A stretch of 64,000 nucleotides of DNA from Verrucomicrobiota bacterium (lineage in GTDB: Bacteria > Verrucomicrobiota > Lentisphaeria > JABSQK01 > JAJFLO01): assembly GCA_021772615.1 (NCBI GenBank), contig JAJFLQ010000065.1:32882-96881 (forward strand). Reading direction: 5' to 3'. Of this stretch, positions 17,868-25,813 are shown in pieces; positions within the stretch are counted from its first letter, which is position 1; each line of letters begins with the position of its first letter. The translations under genes were made by a program, and so were the position numbers. The notes below the pieces were generated by a model. It had not been told where the DNA came from, ran no database searches, and saw only the letters and a program-made list of their open reading frames with translations.

Positions 17868-18575
17868 ATGATTGGAATACTGGGCGGGACCAGCTTGATG
17901 GAATCATCGCTTTTCAGCGATTGTACCGAGACTACGATTACGACTTTGTACGGCGATGCCGTGGCGTTTGTCGGTGACGGATTTGCGTTTATCCAGCGGC
18001 ACGGCCGGCCGGCCGATACCCCGCCGCATCGCATCAACCACCACGCCAATATCGCTGCGTTTCGGGATCATGGTGCGACCGCGATCGTCGCCGTCAATTC
18101 AACCGGGTCGCTCAAACAGGCGATACCGCCCGGCAGCCTGGTGGTCCCGGATGACTACTTTAATCTCGTTGATCCACCGACGTTTTTCGACGAAAAAATG
18201 ACATTCACCGTCCCGAGTTTGGATGCGTCTGTCCGGCGCCGGATTATTGATACCATTGCTGACCTCGGGTTCGATTGCGTCTCCGGCGGCGTATATTTCC
18301 AGGTACAGGGGCCGATTCTCGAAACACCGGCGGAGATTCGGTTCGCGAGCGGTATAGGCGATGTCATCGGCATGACCATGGCGCGTGAGGCGATTCTGGC
18401 ATGCGAACTCGGTCTGGCATACGCATCGGTCTGCATGGTCGACAATTACGCCAACGGCATCGCCGAGAAACCGTTGACCCTGGACGACATCGACGTGCAT
18501 CGCAGTCGCAACCTCGGCCGGCTCGAAGCAATCATTAAACGTCTCATTACCGACGGATCTGTGACGGATGCGTAG
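17868..18575 (+). CDS. S-methyl-5'-thioadenosine/thioinosine phosphorylase family protein
   Basis: 235 residues from ATG 17868. Family motifs: MIGILGGTSL, QRHGRPADTPPHRINHHANI (phosphate and base contacts), AVNSTGSL, PGSLVVPDDYFN, and VYFQVQGPILETPAEIR. The C-terminal VIGMTMAREAILACELGLAYAS and DNYANGI also fit. The family cleaves methylthioadenosine, methylthioinosine or purine nucleosides with phosphate. An MTA/SAH deaminase lies next downstream, which favours methylthioinosine phosphorylase as in Pseudomonas; this is inference. It follows DUF1223 by 5 bases. Confidence 0.82.
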   Translation: MIGILGGTSLMESSLFSDCTETTITTLYGDAVAFVGDGFAFIQRHGRPADTPPHRINHHANIAAFRDHGATAIVAVNSTGSLKQAIPPGSLVVPDDYFNLVDPPTFFDEKMTFTVPSLDASVRRRIIDTIADLGFDCVSGGVYFQVQGPILETPAEIRFASGIGDVIGMTMAREAILACELGLAYASVCMVDNYANGIAEKPLTLDDIDVHRSRNLGRLEAIIKRLITDGSVTDA

Positions 18576-18657
18576 GGTTGTTCAGCAGCACTACCGTAAT
18601 CGCAATTTTCACGAGGTCATCTGATGTACGACAGCGTCATCGATTGCCCATATTTTT

Positions 18658-18727
18658 TGGAGGGACGCAGTCCTCTGCGTCCGCCTTCGCGATCCTGGAG
18701 GGACGCAGTCCTCTGCGTCCGCCTTCG
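18658..18727. repeat. Tandem 32-base palindromic repeat (family B)
   Basis: Two identical 32-base units (18658-18689 and 18696-18727), six bases apart. Each contains the inverted repeat GGACGCAG-TCCT-CTGCGTCC. It lies in the 18576-18909 spacer ahead of the deaminase gene; nothing else is recognised there. Similar GGACGCAG palindromes are familiar from PVC-group genomes, which supports the lineage guess. Confidence 0.85.
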
Positions 18728-18909
18728 TGCGGTACACAAAACGGCGGTCGCTGAGGACATCGACCCTCCAGAAGAAGAACAACAACATCGGACTATCGTT
18801 GACACCGGGCTTTTACCTGAGTCGTACCCGGCGACGACGTAACAACACACAACATATACAGCAACACGTCCCGCTCCTGCGGCGACACGGACATGCAAGG
18901 ACACTCCCT

Positions 18910-20163
18910 ATGGATCTGCTCATTCAAAACTGTATGCTCGACGGCGTGCGCAACTCTATCGGCATCACCGGAAATCGTATCACAACCATCTCGCCCGACC
19001 TGAAACCCGTTGCCGCCGACGTAATCGATGCCTCCGGCAAGGCCGTTATTCCGGGCCTCCTCAACGGCCACACGCATGCCGCGATGACCTTGTTTCGCGG
19101 CTACGGCGACGACATGGCGTTGCACGACTGGCTGAACAACAAGATCTGGCCGATCGAGGCGAAAATTACCGAAGACGATGTCTACTGGGGCACGAAGCTG
19201 GCCTGCCTCGAAATGATCAAATCAGGCACGACGTTCTTCAACGACATGTATTGGCAATGGGACGGCGTCGCCCGTGCGGTCGACGAGATGGGATTGCGCG
19301 CGTCGCTGGCGGGTGTAATTATCGACCTCTTCGATCCGGTAAAGGCCAAGGAGCAGATGACCCAGAATGCCTTTCTCTTCGACCGCTCGAAGTCGTACTC
19401 GGACAGAATTCATTTCTGCCTCGGTCCGCACGCGATTTATACCGTGAGCGCCGAGAGTCTGCGATGGGTAAAGGACTTTGCCGACGCCAACGATCTTCTT
19501 ATCCACACCCACCTGTCTGAGAGCGAGAAAGAAGTCCGGGACTGTCTCGACCAGCACGGTATGCGTCCGGTCGACTATCTCGAGTCTATCGGATTTCTCG
19601 GGCCGAAGCTCAGCATCGCCCATGCGATCTGGCTCGACGACGCCGAGATCGCCAAACTCAAGGAACACGGCGTCGGTGTGCTTACCAACCCCTGCGCCAA
19701 TATGAAGTTGGCGACCGGACGATTCCCCTACAGCCGCGTCCGTGCAGGCGGCGTCAGGATCGGTATCGGTACCGATGGCCCCGGGTCGAACAACAATCTC
19801 GACATGTTCGAAGACATGAAGTTTCTGGCCCTCGCCGAAAAGGTCAATACCGGCGATCCCACGGCCGCGCCGGCACAAGAGGTATTCGACTGTGCCACGA
19901 CCAACACGGCTGAGATCTTCAACATCGATGCCGGGCGCATCGATGTCGGCGCGTTGGCCGATATCGTTTTGATCGACCTGCAGCAGGTCGTCTTCTCACC
20001 CGGTCACAACCTCGTTTCGGATTTGGTGTATGCAGCCAACGGCTCCGTGGTCGACACCGTGATTTGCGACGGCAAGGTGTTGATGCAGGATCGCGTCGTC
20101 GACGGCGAAGACGAGATCATCGCCCGTGGGCGCGAGGTCGCCCAGGACCTGATGAGCCGATAG
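18910..20163 (+). CDS. mtaD: 5-methylthioadenosine/S-adenosylhomocysteine deaminase (amidohydrolase)
   Basis: 417 residues from ATG 18910; upstream extension would pass through repeat DNA. Metal-site motifs of the amidohydrolase superfamily are all present: LLNGHTHAAM (HxH), HTHLSES, AHAIWLDD, and GIGTDGPGSNNNLDMFEDM (Asp and substrate loop). The enzyme deaminates MTA or SAH to the inosine analogue in the cytoplasm. With the phosphorylase at 17868 it would form a two-step route for methylthio-nucleoside salvage. The next 1.1 kb has no gene. Confidence 0.88.
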   Translation: MDLLIQNCMLDGVRNSIGITGNRITTISPDLKPVAADVIDASGKAVIPGLLNGHTHAAMTLFRGYGDDMALHDWLNNKIWPIEAKITEDDVYWGTKLACLEMIKSGTTFFNDMYWQWDGVARAVDEMGLRASLAGVIIDLFDPVKAKEQMTQNAFLFDRSKSYSDRIHFCLGPHAIYTVSAESLRWVKDFADANDLLIHTHLSESEKEVRDCLDQHGMRPVDYLESIGFLGPKLSIAHAIWLDDAEIAKLKEHGVGVLTNPCANMKLATGRFPYSRVRAGGVRIGIGTDGPGSNNNLDMFEDMKFLALAEKVNTGDPTAAPAQEVFDCATTNTAEIFNIDAGRIDVGALADIVLIDLQQVVFSPGHNLVSDLVYAANGSVVDTVICDGKVLMQDRVVDGEDEIIARGREVAQDLMSR

Positions 20164-20197
20164 GTTCACCGCTGAATGTGTCGACGTCGCGAATGGA

Positions 20198-20268
20198 CGG
20201 GGAACCGCGAATCCGCAAATTGACAGGGAACCGCGAATGGACGCGAATAAACGCTAATAAATGCTAAT
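20198..20268. repeat. Repeat family E, locus 1 (GGGAACCGCGAATGGACGCG type)
   Basis: Two nearby related units, GGGGAACCGCGAAT at about 20199 and ACAGGGAACCGCGAATGGAC at 20223, then CGAATAAACGCTAATAAATGC. A matching copy is at 25587-25632. First element of the 20164-21306 gene desert. Confidence 0.7.
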
Positions 20269-20356
20269 GGTAAAGAAGCGGAATTGTGGCGCAGCGAACG
20301 ACGTCGAGCCGGATTCCCCTCTGTGCAATTTCTCATCCAATGCGCGATCTGATCTG

Positions 20357-20462
20357 AGTACCGCCTTTAGGCGGAAGCTTTTCCTGAGCTTCAGCTCTGG
20401 AAGCTCGGCGTCCAGGCTGAGGCTTGAATGTAGCTTTCGCTCCAACCTTTAGGCGGTAGGCA
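20357..20462. repeat. Palindrome-bounded repeat element in the gene desert
   Basis: The stretch is bounded by TACCGCCTTTAGGCGG on the left and CCTTTAGGCGGTA on the right, and holds short stems such as GAGCTTCAGCTCTGGAAGCTC. It looks like a small mobile or REP-type element. Only one copy was found in the window. An antisense open frame (20333-20833) through it is not judged a gene. Confidence 0.5.
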
Positions 20463-20535
20463 GACCGTAACTCGGTGAGCAATTTTCTAAAGACATCGCC
20501 TGCCACTTTTTTGCTATACTGTCCGCCGGCGATTC

Positions 20536-20668
20536 GCTTGCAGCTACACGTCAAGAGTCTGTACGCCAAACGTTGGTGGAAGCGGCAGCGTGTAGCCACG
20601 TCTCTGTGAGACGTGCCGTTCTGACGTTTCTTCGCATTGCGGGCACGGCTCACAGAGCCGTGGCTACA
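20536..20668. repeat. Repeat family C, copy 1
   Basis: About 133 bases, from GCTTGCAGCTACACGTCAAG to GAGCCGTGGCTAC, nearly identical to 63870-64000. It contains two stem-loops: ACGTCTC...GAGACGT and CACGGCTC...GAGCCGTG. Same-strand copies 43 kb apart suggest a dispersed element. The minus-strand reading of both copies gives the same peptide-like frame, a common source of false gene calls. Confidence 0.85.
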
Positions 20669-20740
20669 TCCGTAACGAAATGGATCTCGCGCAGAGACGC
20701 AAAGCCGTAAAGAAAGGCATAATCCCCCCAGCAAACAATA

Positions 20741-20792
20741 ACCAGAGTTCGACAGTGCTGTAAAGTCGAACGCCCATTTTATCAACACGCCG
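20741..20792. repeat. Repeat family D, copy 1
   Basis: ACCAGAGTTCGACAGTGCTG ... CGAACGCCCATTTTATCAACACGCC, matching 63719-63772 with scattered changes. It lies 73 bases after family C copy 1; at the window end the order is D then C. From 20867 to 21306 the desert becomes AT-rich, with short stems such as CCATCG-TTTT-CGATGG near 20948. This probably holds the leader and promoter of the gene at 21307; no RNA gene was recognised. Confidence 0.75.
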
Positions 20793-21306
20793 TATACAAC
20801 CCTGCTAAACGGTGCAAGAATGATGACATTCAACGTTACAAGACGTTTGAGCCTACGTTATCGAGCTCTGAGCATGATTCTCGGTTTTTTGAAACTTGCA
20901 ACCTGATTAATACAAATATGATATCGATGTCGAAATCGATAATTCCCATCGTTTTCGATGGCCCTTCAGTCGGCGTAAATTTCCAGACAATAGAGACAAA
21001 AAACTATGTAACATATTCTTATAAAGCTTCTTGGTAAACAATATCGTCGGGTGGCGGGGATTGTGCTGGCAGGTTCGGGAAATAAAAGTACAGCTACATT
21101 GTAACGGCGTGAATGCAGTATGCAAAGCGGTCGCATGTGTTGGAGGTTTCGACACCAGGCCGCTTATTTTTTCGCGACGTCTAAGACGGCACGCTCGTTT
21201 CGGTATACGTCAGTGCGTCCCCGTATTCCTACGAGGCCTATGATCGAGAAGCGAGTCGTTGTAGTCTCCGGCCATCCAACCCGAACCTGCGAAAGGAGAA
21301 CACCCC

Positions 21307-23415
21307 ATGTTGTGCCATCGCCCTACCACCTTTGCTGCAACTGCGGTATCGCTGTGTTTCAGTGCTGTCGTAGCCTGCGGCCAGTTGAACGACGTCACGC
21401 AAACCCCGAACACCGAAAATGCCGGCATACAGAAGTCGCTGGAGGACGAAGTCGGTACATCGCAGGGCGATGCGTTCCAGCCAGACTCGTCGACGTACAT
21501 TATCAAACGTGACCCGTTTCGGTCGATCCGCCGCGGCCGTCAGATTTTTCAACGTAAATTTACAGTGGAACAAGGTCTTGGACCACGTACCAATGACGGC
21601 GTCGGCGACCTCGATCACGACGGTTCTCTCGCCGCCGGATTGGCTGACAGCTGTGCGTTGTGCCATGGTCGGCCGCGCGGTTCCGCCGGATTCGGGGGCA
21701 ATGTGTTTACGCGTCCCGATAGCCGGGATGCACCGCACCTCTTCGGGCTGGGGCTACAGGAAATGCTGGCCGATGAAATGACTACGGCACTGCGTGCCAT
21801 TCGTGATGCGGCTATTGCCGACGCCACAGGCGCGGTCGTCGTCGACGTAGAATGTGGTGAGAACGGCGTCATTCTCGACATATTTCGCGGCCGCTTTTCG
21901 CGTATACCGGAACTGGATGGCCGGGAAGCGGATGAAACCCGGATCGTCGATGGATTTCAATTTCGCGATGACCGGCAGGGGCGAAACGTCAGGCGCGGGA
22001 GGAATGATGTTGCACTGCGATATAGTGCCTGGCTTCGTATCGATGATGCCGGCGAATACACCTTTCGGGTAGCTGGACGCCGCGCGTTTCAACTGGCGAT
22101 CGACGACACCATCGTCGTCGACAGCGCGTCTCAGGACCGTGACGACCGCGGCAGTGCCCGGGGTAAGCGGTCCCGCCGTGTCGAAGAAACCGGTGTCGTG
22201 GCCCTTGATGCCGGCATGCATCACATCGTCTTTGTCTCCCTTAATTCCGGACCGCAGGACCACGTTTCCGTCGGCTTCGCCGCCGAGAATGCATCGTTTC
22301 GGTCGATTCCCGAGTCGGCGCTTTTTACGGATTGCACGTTTGACGACCGTGACGAGAATGGATCTGTCACCCGCGGCCTGATCGCAAACGGCGTGAATTT
22401 TGGAACGATCACGGCTCACCCGGACGGAACCGTATCGACTGCCGACGTCGAGGGCGTGAACGAGGATTTGCGCATCCGCCCGTTTTTCGCCGAAGGCAGT
22501 ACGATTTCTATCCGGGAATTCGTTGTCGGCGCCTTCAACGCGGAAATGGGCCTCGAGGCTCCGGACCCGATGCTCACTGCAGCCGCGTCGGGCGGCAGCG
22601 TGGTTACGCCGTCGGGCATGGTGCTGGATGGCGGGCGCGACGCCATCGAGCCGCCGCCGGTTTCCTTGCCGAACGAAGACAGTGACGGGGACGGTGTGGT
22701 CAACGAAATCGATCCCGCGATTGTGGATCACATGGAGTTCTACCTGCTGAACTACTTCAAACCCGGCACGTACGAGATGACCCGCAGCGCGAAACTGGGG
22801 CAACAGCGCATGGAGCAATTCGCCTGTACCACTTGCCACGTGCCCACGATGACCATAAAAAACGATCGTCGCGTCGCGGATGTTGAGACCGTATTTGATC
22901 CTGAAAACGGCATTTTCAACGGCCTTTTCGCCACTGCAGAGGCGCGTTTTGTTGAGGTCGATGACACCGGCGGCACGCATCCGTCGTTAAAAGAGCCGGG
23001 TATGGGGGAGTTTGTGGTTGAACGCATCTACACGGACTTCAAACGTCACGATCTCGGCCCGGCATTCTGGGAGCGGAACTTTGACGGCACGCTTACCAAA
23101 GCATTCGTCACCGAGCCGTTGTGGGGTGTGGGCAGTACGCCGCCGTACGGGCATGACGGCCGCAGCATTAATTTGCGTGAGGTTATCATCCGACACGGTG
23201 GCGAAGCCCAGGCATCTACGGACGCCTTTCTCGATGCGCCGGCGGAACATCAGGAACAACTCATCGCGTATCTCGAGTCGCTGGTTTTGTTTCCGCCGGA
23301 CGATACCGCGTCGAACCTGAATCCGGGCGACGAAACGCACCCGGATTTTCCCCAGCGCGGCCACGGCAGCATCAACTTATCGGTGTTATTCAACGATCCC
23401 GCTGATCTCGAATAA
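21307..23415 (+). CDS. Di-haem cytochrome c lipoprotein of the DHOR/COG3488 type with an inserted PA14-like domain
   Basis: 702 residues; AGGAG lies 8 bases before the ATG. The signal ends VVAC at residue 24, a lipobox-like site. Haem motif CALCH (116-120) is followed by the family text RDAPHLFGLGLQE. A PA14-like beta domain occupies about 194-340 (YSAWLRIDDAGEYTFRV, IDDTIVVDS, AGMHHIVF). A calcium-type DSDGDGVVNEID loop lies before the second haem CTTCH. The C-terminal part (TEPLWGVGSTPPYGHDGRS) is typical of di-haem peroxidase-like proteins. Likely an outer-membrane electron carrier; substrate is unknown. Confidence 0.82.
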   Translation: MLCHRPTTFAATAVSLCFSAVVACGQLNDVTQTPNTENAGIQKSLEDEVGTSQGDAFQPDSSTYIIKRDPFRSIRRGRQIFQRKFTVEQGLGPRTNDGVGDLDHDGSLAAGLADSCALCHGRPRGSAGFGGNVFTRPDSRDAPHLFGLGLQEMLADEMTTALRAIRDAAIADATGAVVVDVECGENGVILDIFRGRFSRIPELDGREADETRIVDGFQFRDDRQGRNVRRGRNDVALRYSAWLRIDDAGEYTFRVAGRRAFQLAIDDTIVVDSASQDRDDRGSARGKRSRRVEETGVVALDAGMHHIVFVSLNSGPQDHVSVGFAAENASFRSIPESALFTDCTFDDRDENGSVTRGLIANGVNFGTITAHPDGTVSTADVEGVNEDLRIRPFFAEGSTISIREFVVGAFNAEMGLEAPDPMLTAAASGGSVVTPSGMVLDGGRDAIEPPPVSLPNEDSDGDGVVNEIDPAIVDHMEFYLLNYFKPGTYEMTRSAKLGQQRMEQFACTTCHVPTMTIKNDRRVADVETVFDPENGIFNGLFATAEARFVEVDDTGGTHPSLKEPGMGEFVVERIYTDFKRHDLGPAFWERNFDGTLTKAFVTEPLWGVGSTPPYGHDGRSINLREVIIRHGGEAQASTDAFLDAPAEHQEQLIAYLESLVLFPPDDTASNLNPGDETHPDFPQRGHGSINLSVLFNDPADLE

Positions 23416-23438
23416 GGCGAAAACATTCAACTCTCGCT

Positions 23439-23882
23439 TTATTCTGCGGCGCTTTCCTTCGCTACGGGTTCCTCCGGACGGGCCGGGGACGGTTTCGCCG
23501 TGATGTTTCGTGCGCGAATCTCGGCGGTAAATTCCTCGAGTATCTCAAGCACCTGCTCCGGTGTAAACGGCTTCGATAGATAGCGATCGGCGCCCAGGGC
23601 CTTGGCCAACTCCAGGGTATACTCCATTTCGAACACGCCGCCACCTGAAATCGCCAGCGTTTTCGTCGCCGGAAATTCTTCGCGCAACTCGTCGATTACA
23701 TCCAGCCCGGCTTTACCGGGCATAAAGATATCGGTAATCACGATGTCGAACGGCTTCTGGTGAAAAATTTGCATACCGGTCCAGCCGTCGTGCGCCTCGG
23801 CGACGTCGTAGCCATGGTGTTCCAGAGCTACCCGGAGGAACAGGCAAATGCTCTTATCGTCTTCAATCAGCAATACGCGCAT
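23439..23882 (-). CDS. Single-domain response regulator (receiver) with short tail
   Basis: 147 residues from ATG 23882, which starts MRVLLIEDD as receivers do; the frame runs on to 24113 without family similarity. Phosphoacceptor is D51 (VITDIFMPG), with the acidic pair E7/D8-D9, Ser in AISGGG and Lys in YLSKPF. A ~25-residue Pro/Glu-rich tail replaces any output domain. It may act by protein contact, as CheY does. No histidine kinase gene is adjacent. Convergent with the di-haem gene, 23 bases away. Confidence 0.88.
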   Translation of the reverse strand: MRVLLIEDDKSICLFLRVALEHHGYDVAEAHDGWTGMQIFHQKPFDIVITDIFMPGKAGLDVIDELREEFPATKTLAISGGGVFEMEYTLELAKALGADRYLSKPFTPEQVLEILEEFTAEIRARNITAKPSPARPEEPVAKESAAE

Positions 23883-24134
23883 CTTTGCTCGTCTCAATTC
23901 GTGAAAGAATGCCCTCGATTTCTCGTATTTTTCGCTACGATCCCGACACTCCGGCGGGCAGCTAGCCTGCCAATATTCATGTCCCGTGTGCGTGTTCAAC
24001 TCCAACCAGGATAAATTATGCGATTCTGATTCTTCATTGATAGTGGAATCGCCCGCTGAGTGTGGACCGACAATGTAATGTCGTCGCATCGTCGGAGTTC
24101 TCGCGCGATTCAAGATGCTCGTGACCGGTGTAAC

Positions 24135-24149
24135 GTAGACGCCGTCTAC
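24135..24149. promoter_or_regulatory. Perfect palindrome in the spacer upstream of the DUF1015 gene
   Basis: GTAGACG-C-CGTCTAC, two 7-base arms around one base, 141 bases before the ATG at 24290. The 23883-24289 spacer separates two divergent genes and should hold both promoters. No convincing -35/-10 pair was found. Use as an operator is a guess. Confidence 0.35.
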
Positions 24150-24289
24150 TGAGATTGGTTCAGAAAAAGAGTCCGCTCGCTACCTGGCATAAATATTGAC
24201 TGTAACACTGGCGGCGCCGGAACGAGGCGGTAGATTGTCGACTCCGATTTTTTCGAATCTTCTTAACCTCTAGAACAAAGCAGCCTGTC

Positions 24290-25522
24290 ATGATTTCTAT
24301 CGCCCCGTTTCGGGCCTTGATGCCCACCCAGAAGACCGCCCGCCGCGTCGCCGCGTTGCCCTATGACGTGGTCGATCGCGACGAAGCCCTGAAGCTTGCG
24401 GAGAACAATCCTCTCAGTTTTCTGCGTGTATCACGCGCGGAAATCGCGTTGCCCTCAGACGTCGATCCGTATTCGGACGCGGTCTACGACCAGGCGGCGG
24501 CGAACTTCGAACGGCTTCGACGTGAGGCGCCGCTCGCATGCGACGATGACGCCAATATATATGTGTACTCGCTTGTGCGTGAAGGCCGACGCCAAACCGG
24601 ACTGGTTGCGGCCGTTGCTGTTGACGACTACGACAATGACCGTATCAAGAAACATGAACTGACACGACAGAAAAAAGAAGACGATCGCACCCGTCACACT
24701 ATGGCTTTGCGTGCGCACACCGGCCCGATATTTCTGACGTATAAAGCTGTGGCAGCCGTCGATTCGCTGGTCGAAAAGACAATGGCTGGTGTTCCGCTGA
24801 TCGATGTGACCTTCGAAGACGGCGTGGCACATCAGGTCTGGCGTGTGTCCCCGCCGGATTGCGACGCAATCACCACCTTGTTCGCCGGCGTCCCGGCACT
24901 CTACGTGGCCGACGGCCACCATCGCGCCAAAAGCGCAAGCCGGACGCGCGCAGCCTGCCGTGACGAAAATCCCGTACATACCGGCGACGAGGCCTACAAC
25001 CGCTTCCTCGGCGTGATGTTTCCCGCGCCGCAACTCGAGATCCTGCCGTACAACCGCATTGTGCGCGAGCGCAATGGCTTGTCGCCAGACGCATTTATGA
25101 GCCGCGTGCGCGCTGCATTCGATATCGGCATTGCGACCGATCCGGCGCGTCCTGCGAAGGGCGCATTCTCTATGTACCATGGCAACACGTGGCACGAACT
25201 GCGTCCAAAGTCGGCTGCCGGCGCAAACGCCTCCATTGTTGCCCGGCTTGACGTTAGTGTCTTGCAGGAGCACCTGCTGCGGCCAATCCTCGGCATCGTC
25301 GACCAGCGCACCGATCCCCGGATTGATTTCGTCGGCGGCATCCACGGGACATCACGGCTTGAGTCACTGGTTCAACGTGGTGACGCCGTCGTCGCGTTTG
25401 CGATGCATCCGGTGACGATCGACGAACTGATGGCCGTGTCCGACGCCGGGATGATCATGCCTCCGAAGTCCACCTGGTTCGAGCCCAAACTCCGCGACGG
25501 CCTCTTCGGATACTGTTTCTGA
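24290..25522 (+). CDS. DUF1015 family protein (SerK-like fold family)
   Basis: 410 residues, full family length. Start MISIAPFRAL and motifs AALPYDVVDRDEA, NPLSFLRVSRAE, KKHELTRQKKEDDR, YVADGHHRAKSA and HPVTIDELMAVSDAG are typical of DUF1015. The HELT, DGHHR and acidic residues resemble those of the archaeal ADP-dependent serine kinase SerK, which belongs to the same wider family. Serine kinase activity is therefore possible but unproven for bacterial members. In many PVC and delta-proteobacterial genomes the gene lies near serA/serC; no such neighbour is seen here. Confidence 0.85.
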   Translation: MISIAPFRALMPTQKTARRVAALPYDVVDRDEALKLAENNPLSFLRVSRAEIALPSDVDPYSDAVYDQAAANFERLRREAPLACDDDANIYVYSLVREGRRQTGLVAAVAVDDYDNDRIKKHELTRQKKEDDRTRHTMALRAHTGPIFLTYKAVAAVDSLVEKTMAGVPLIDVTFEDGVAHQVWRVSPPDCDAITTLFAGVPALYVADGHHRAKSASRTRAACRDENPVHTGDEAYNRFLGVMFPAPQLEILPYNRIVRERNGLSPDAFMSRVRAAFDIGIATDPARPAKGAFSMYHGNTWHELRPKSAAGANASIVARLDVSVLQEHLLRPILGIVDQRTDPRIDFVGGIHGTSRLESLVQRGDAVVAFAMHPVTIDELMAVSDAGMIMPPKSTWFEPKLRDGLFGYCF

Positions 25523-25586
25523 GGCAAATACTCTTCGGGAGCGCGACAGCACCGCAGTGTCGTTGAGTTGTTGGAGTCTCGAAGGA

Positions 25587-25632
25587 ACAGGGAACCGAGA
25601 ATGGACGCGAATAATAATCTGGACGCGAATGG
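25587..25632. repeat. Repeat family E, locus 2
   Basis: ACAGGGAACCGAGAATGGAC followed by GCGAATAATAATCTGGACG, matching locus 1 at 20223. It lies in the 25523-25813 spacer between convergent genes; nothing else was recognised there. Confidence 0.65.
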
Positions 25633-25813
25633 CAAGTAACATAGGTCATGTGACGCTTCACAAAACCTATACTACTACCCCGGGCCAACGGTTGGGGCAT
25701 TGTGAACGCGAGGTGTCGGTGCCGGCGCTGCGCACCAGAGAATTTCGGGGCCGAAAGCGCGGGCGGTGGAACACATGGTGCTGCGACGGAATCTCGCGCG
25801 GCGATAGTGATGA

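Noticed and set aside
18727..18909. 61-codon extension before the deaminase
   Set aside because: Arg-rich and repeat-derived, with no likeness to amidohydrolases; ATG 18910 fits the family start.
20333..20833. A 166-codon open frame on the minus strand in the gene desert
   Set aside because: Its middle is the translated family C repeat, and the same peptide appears from 63712-63933. No ribosome site or family likeness.
20164..21306. Search for a tRNA or CRISPR array in the gene desert
   Set aside because: No GGTTCGA-type T-arm and no evenly spaced direct repeats with unique spacers were found.
23883..24113. 77-codon N-terminal extension of the receiver protein
   Set aside because: The receiver fold begins at MRVLLIEDD (ATG 23882); the extension has no recognisable domain.
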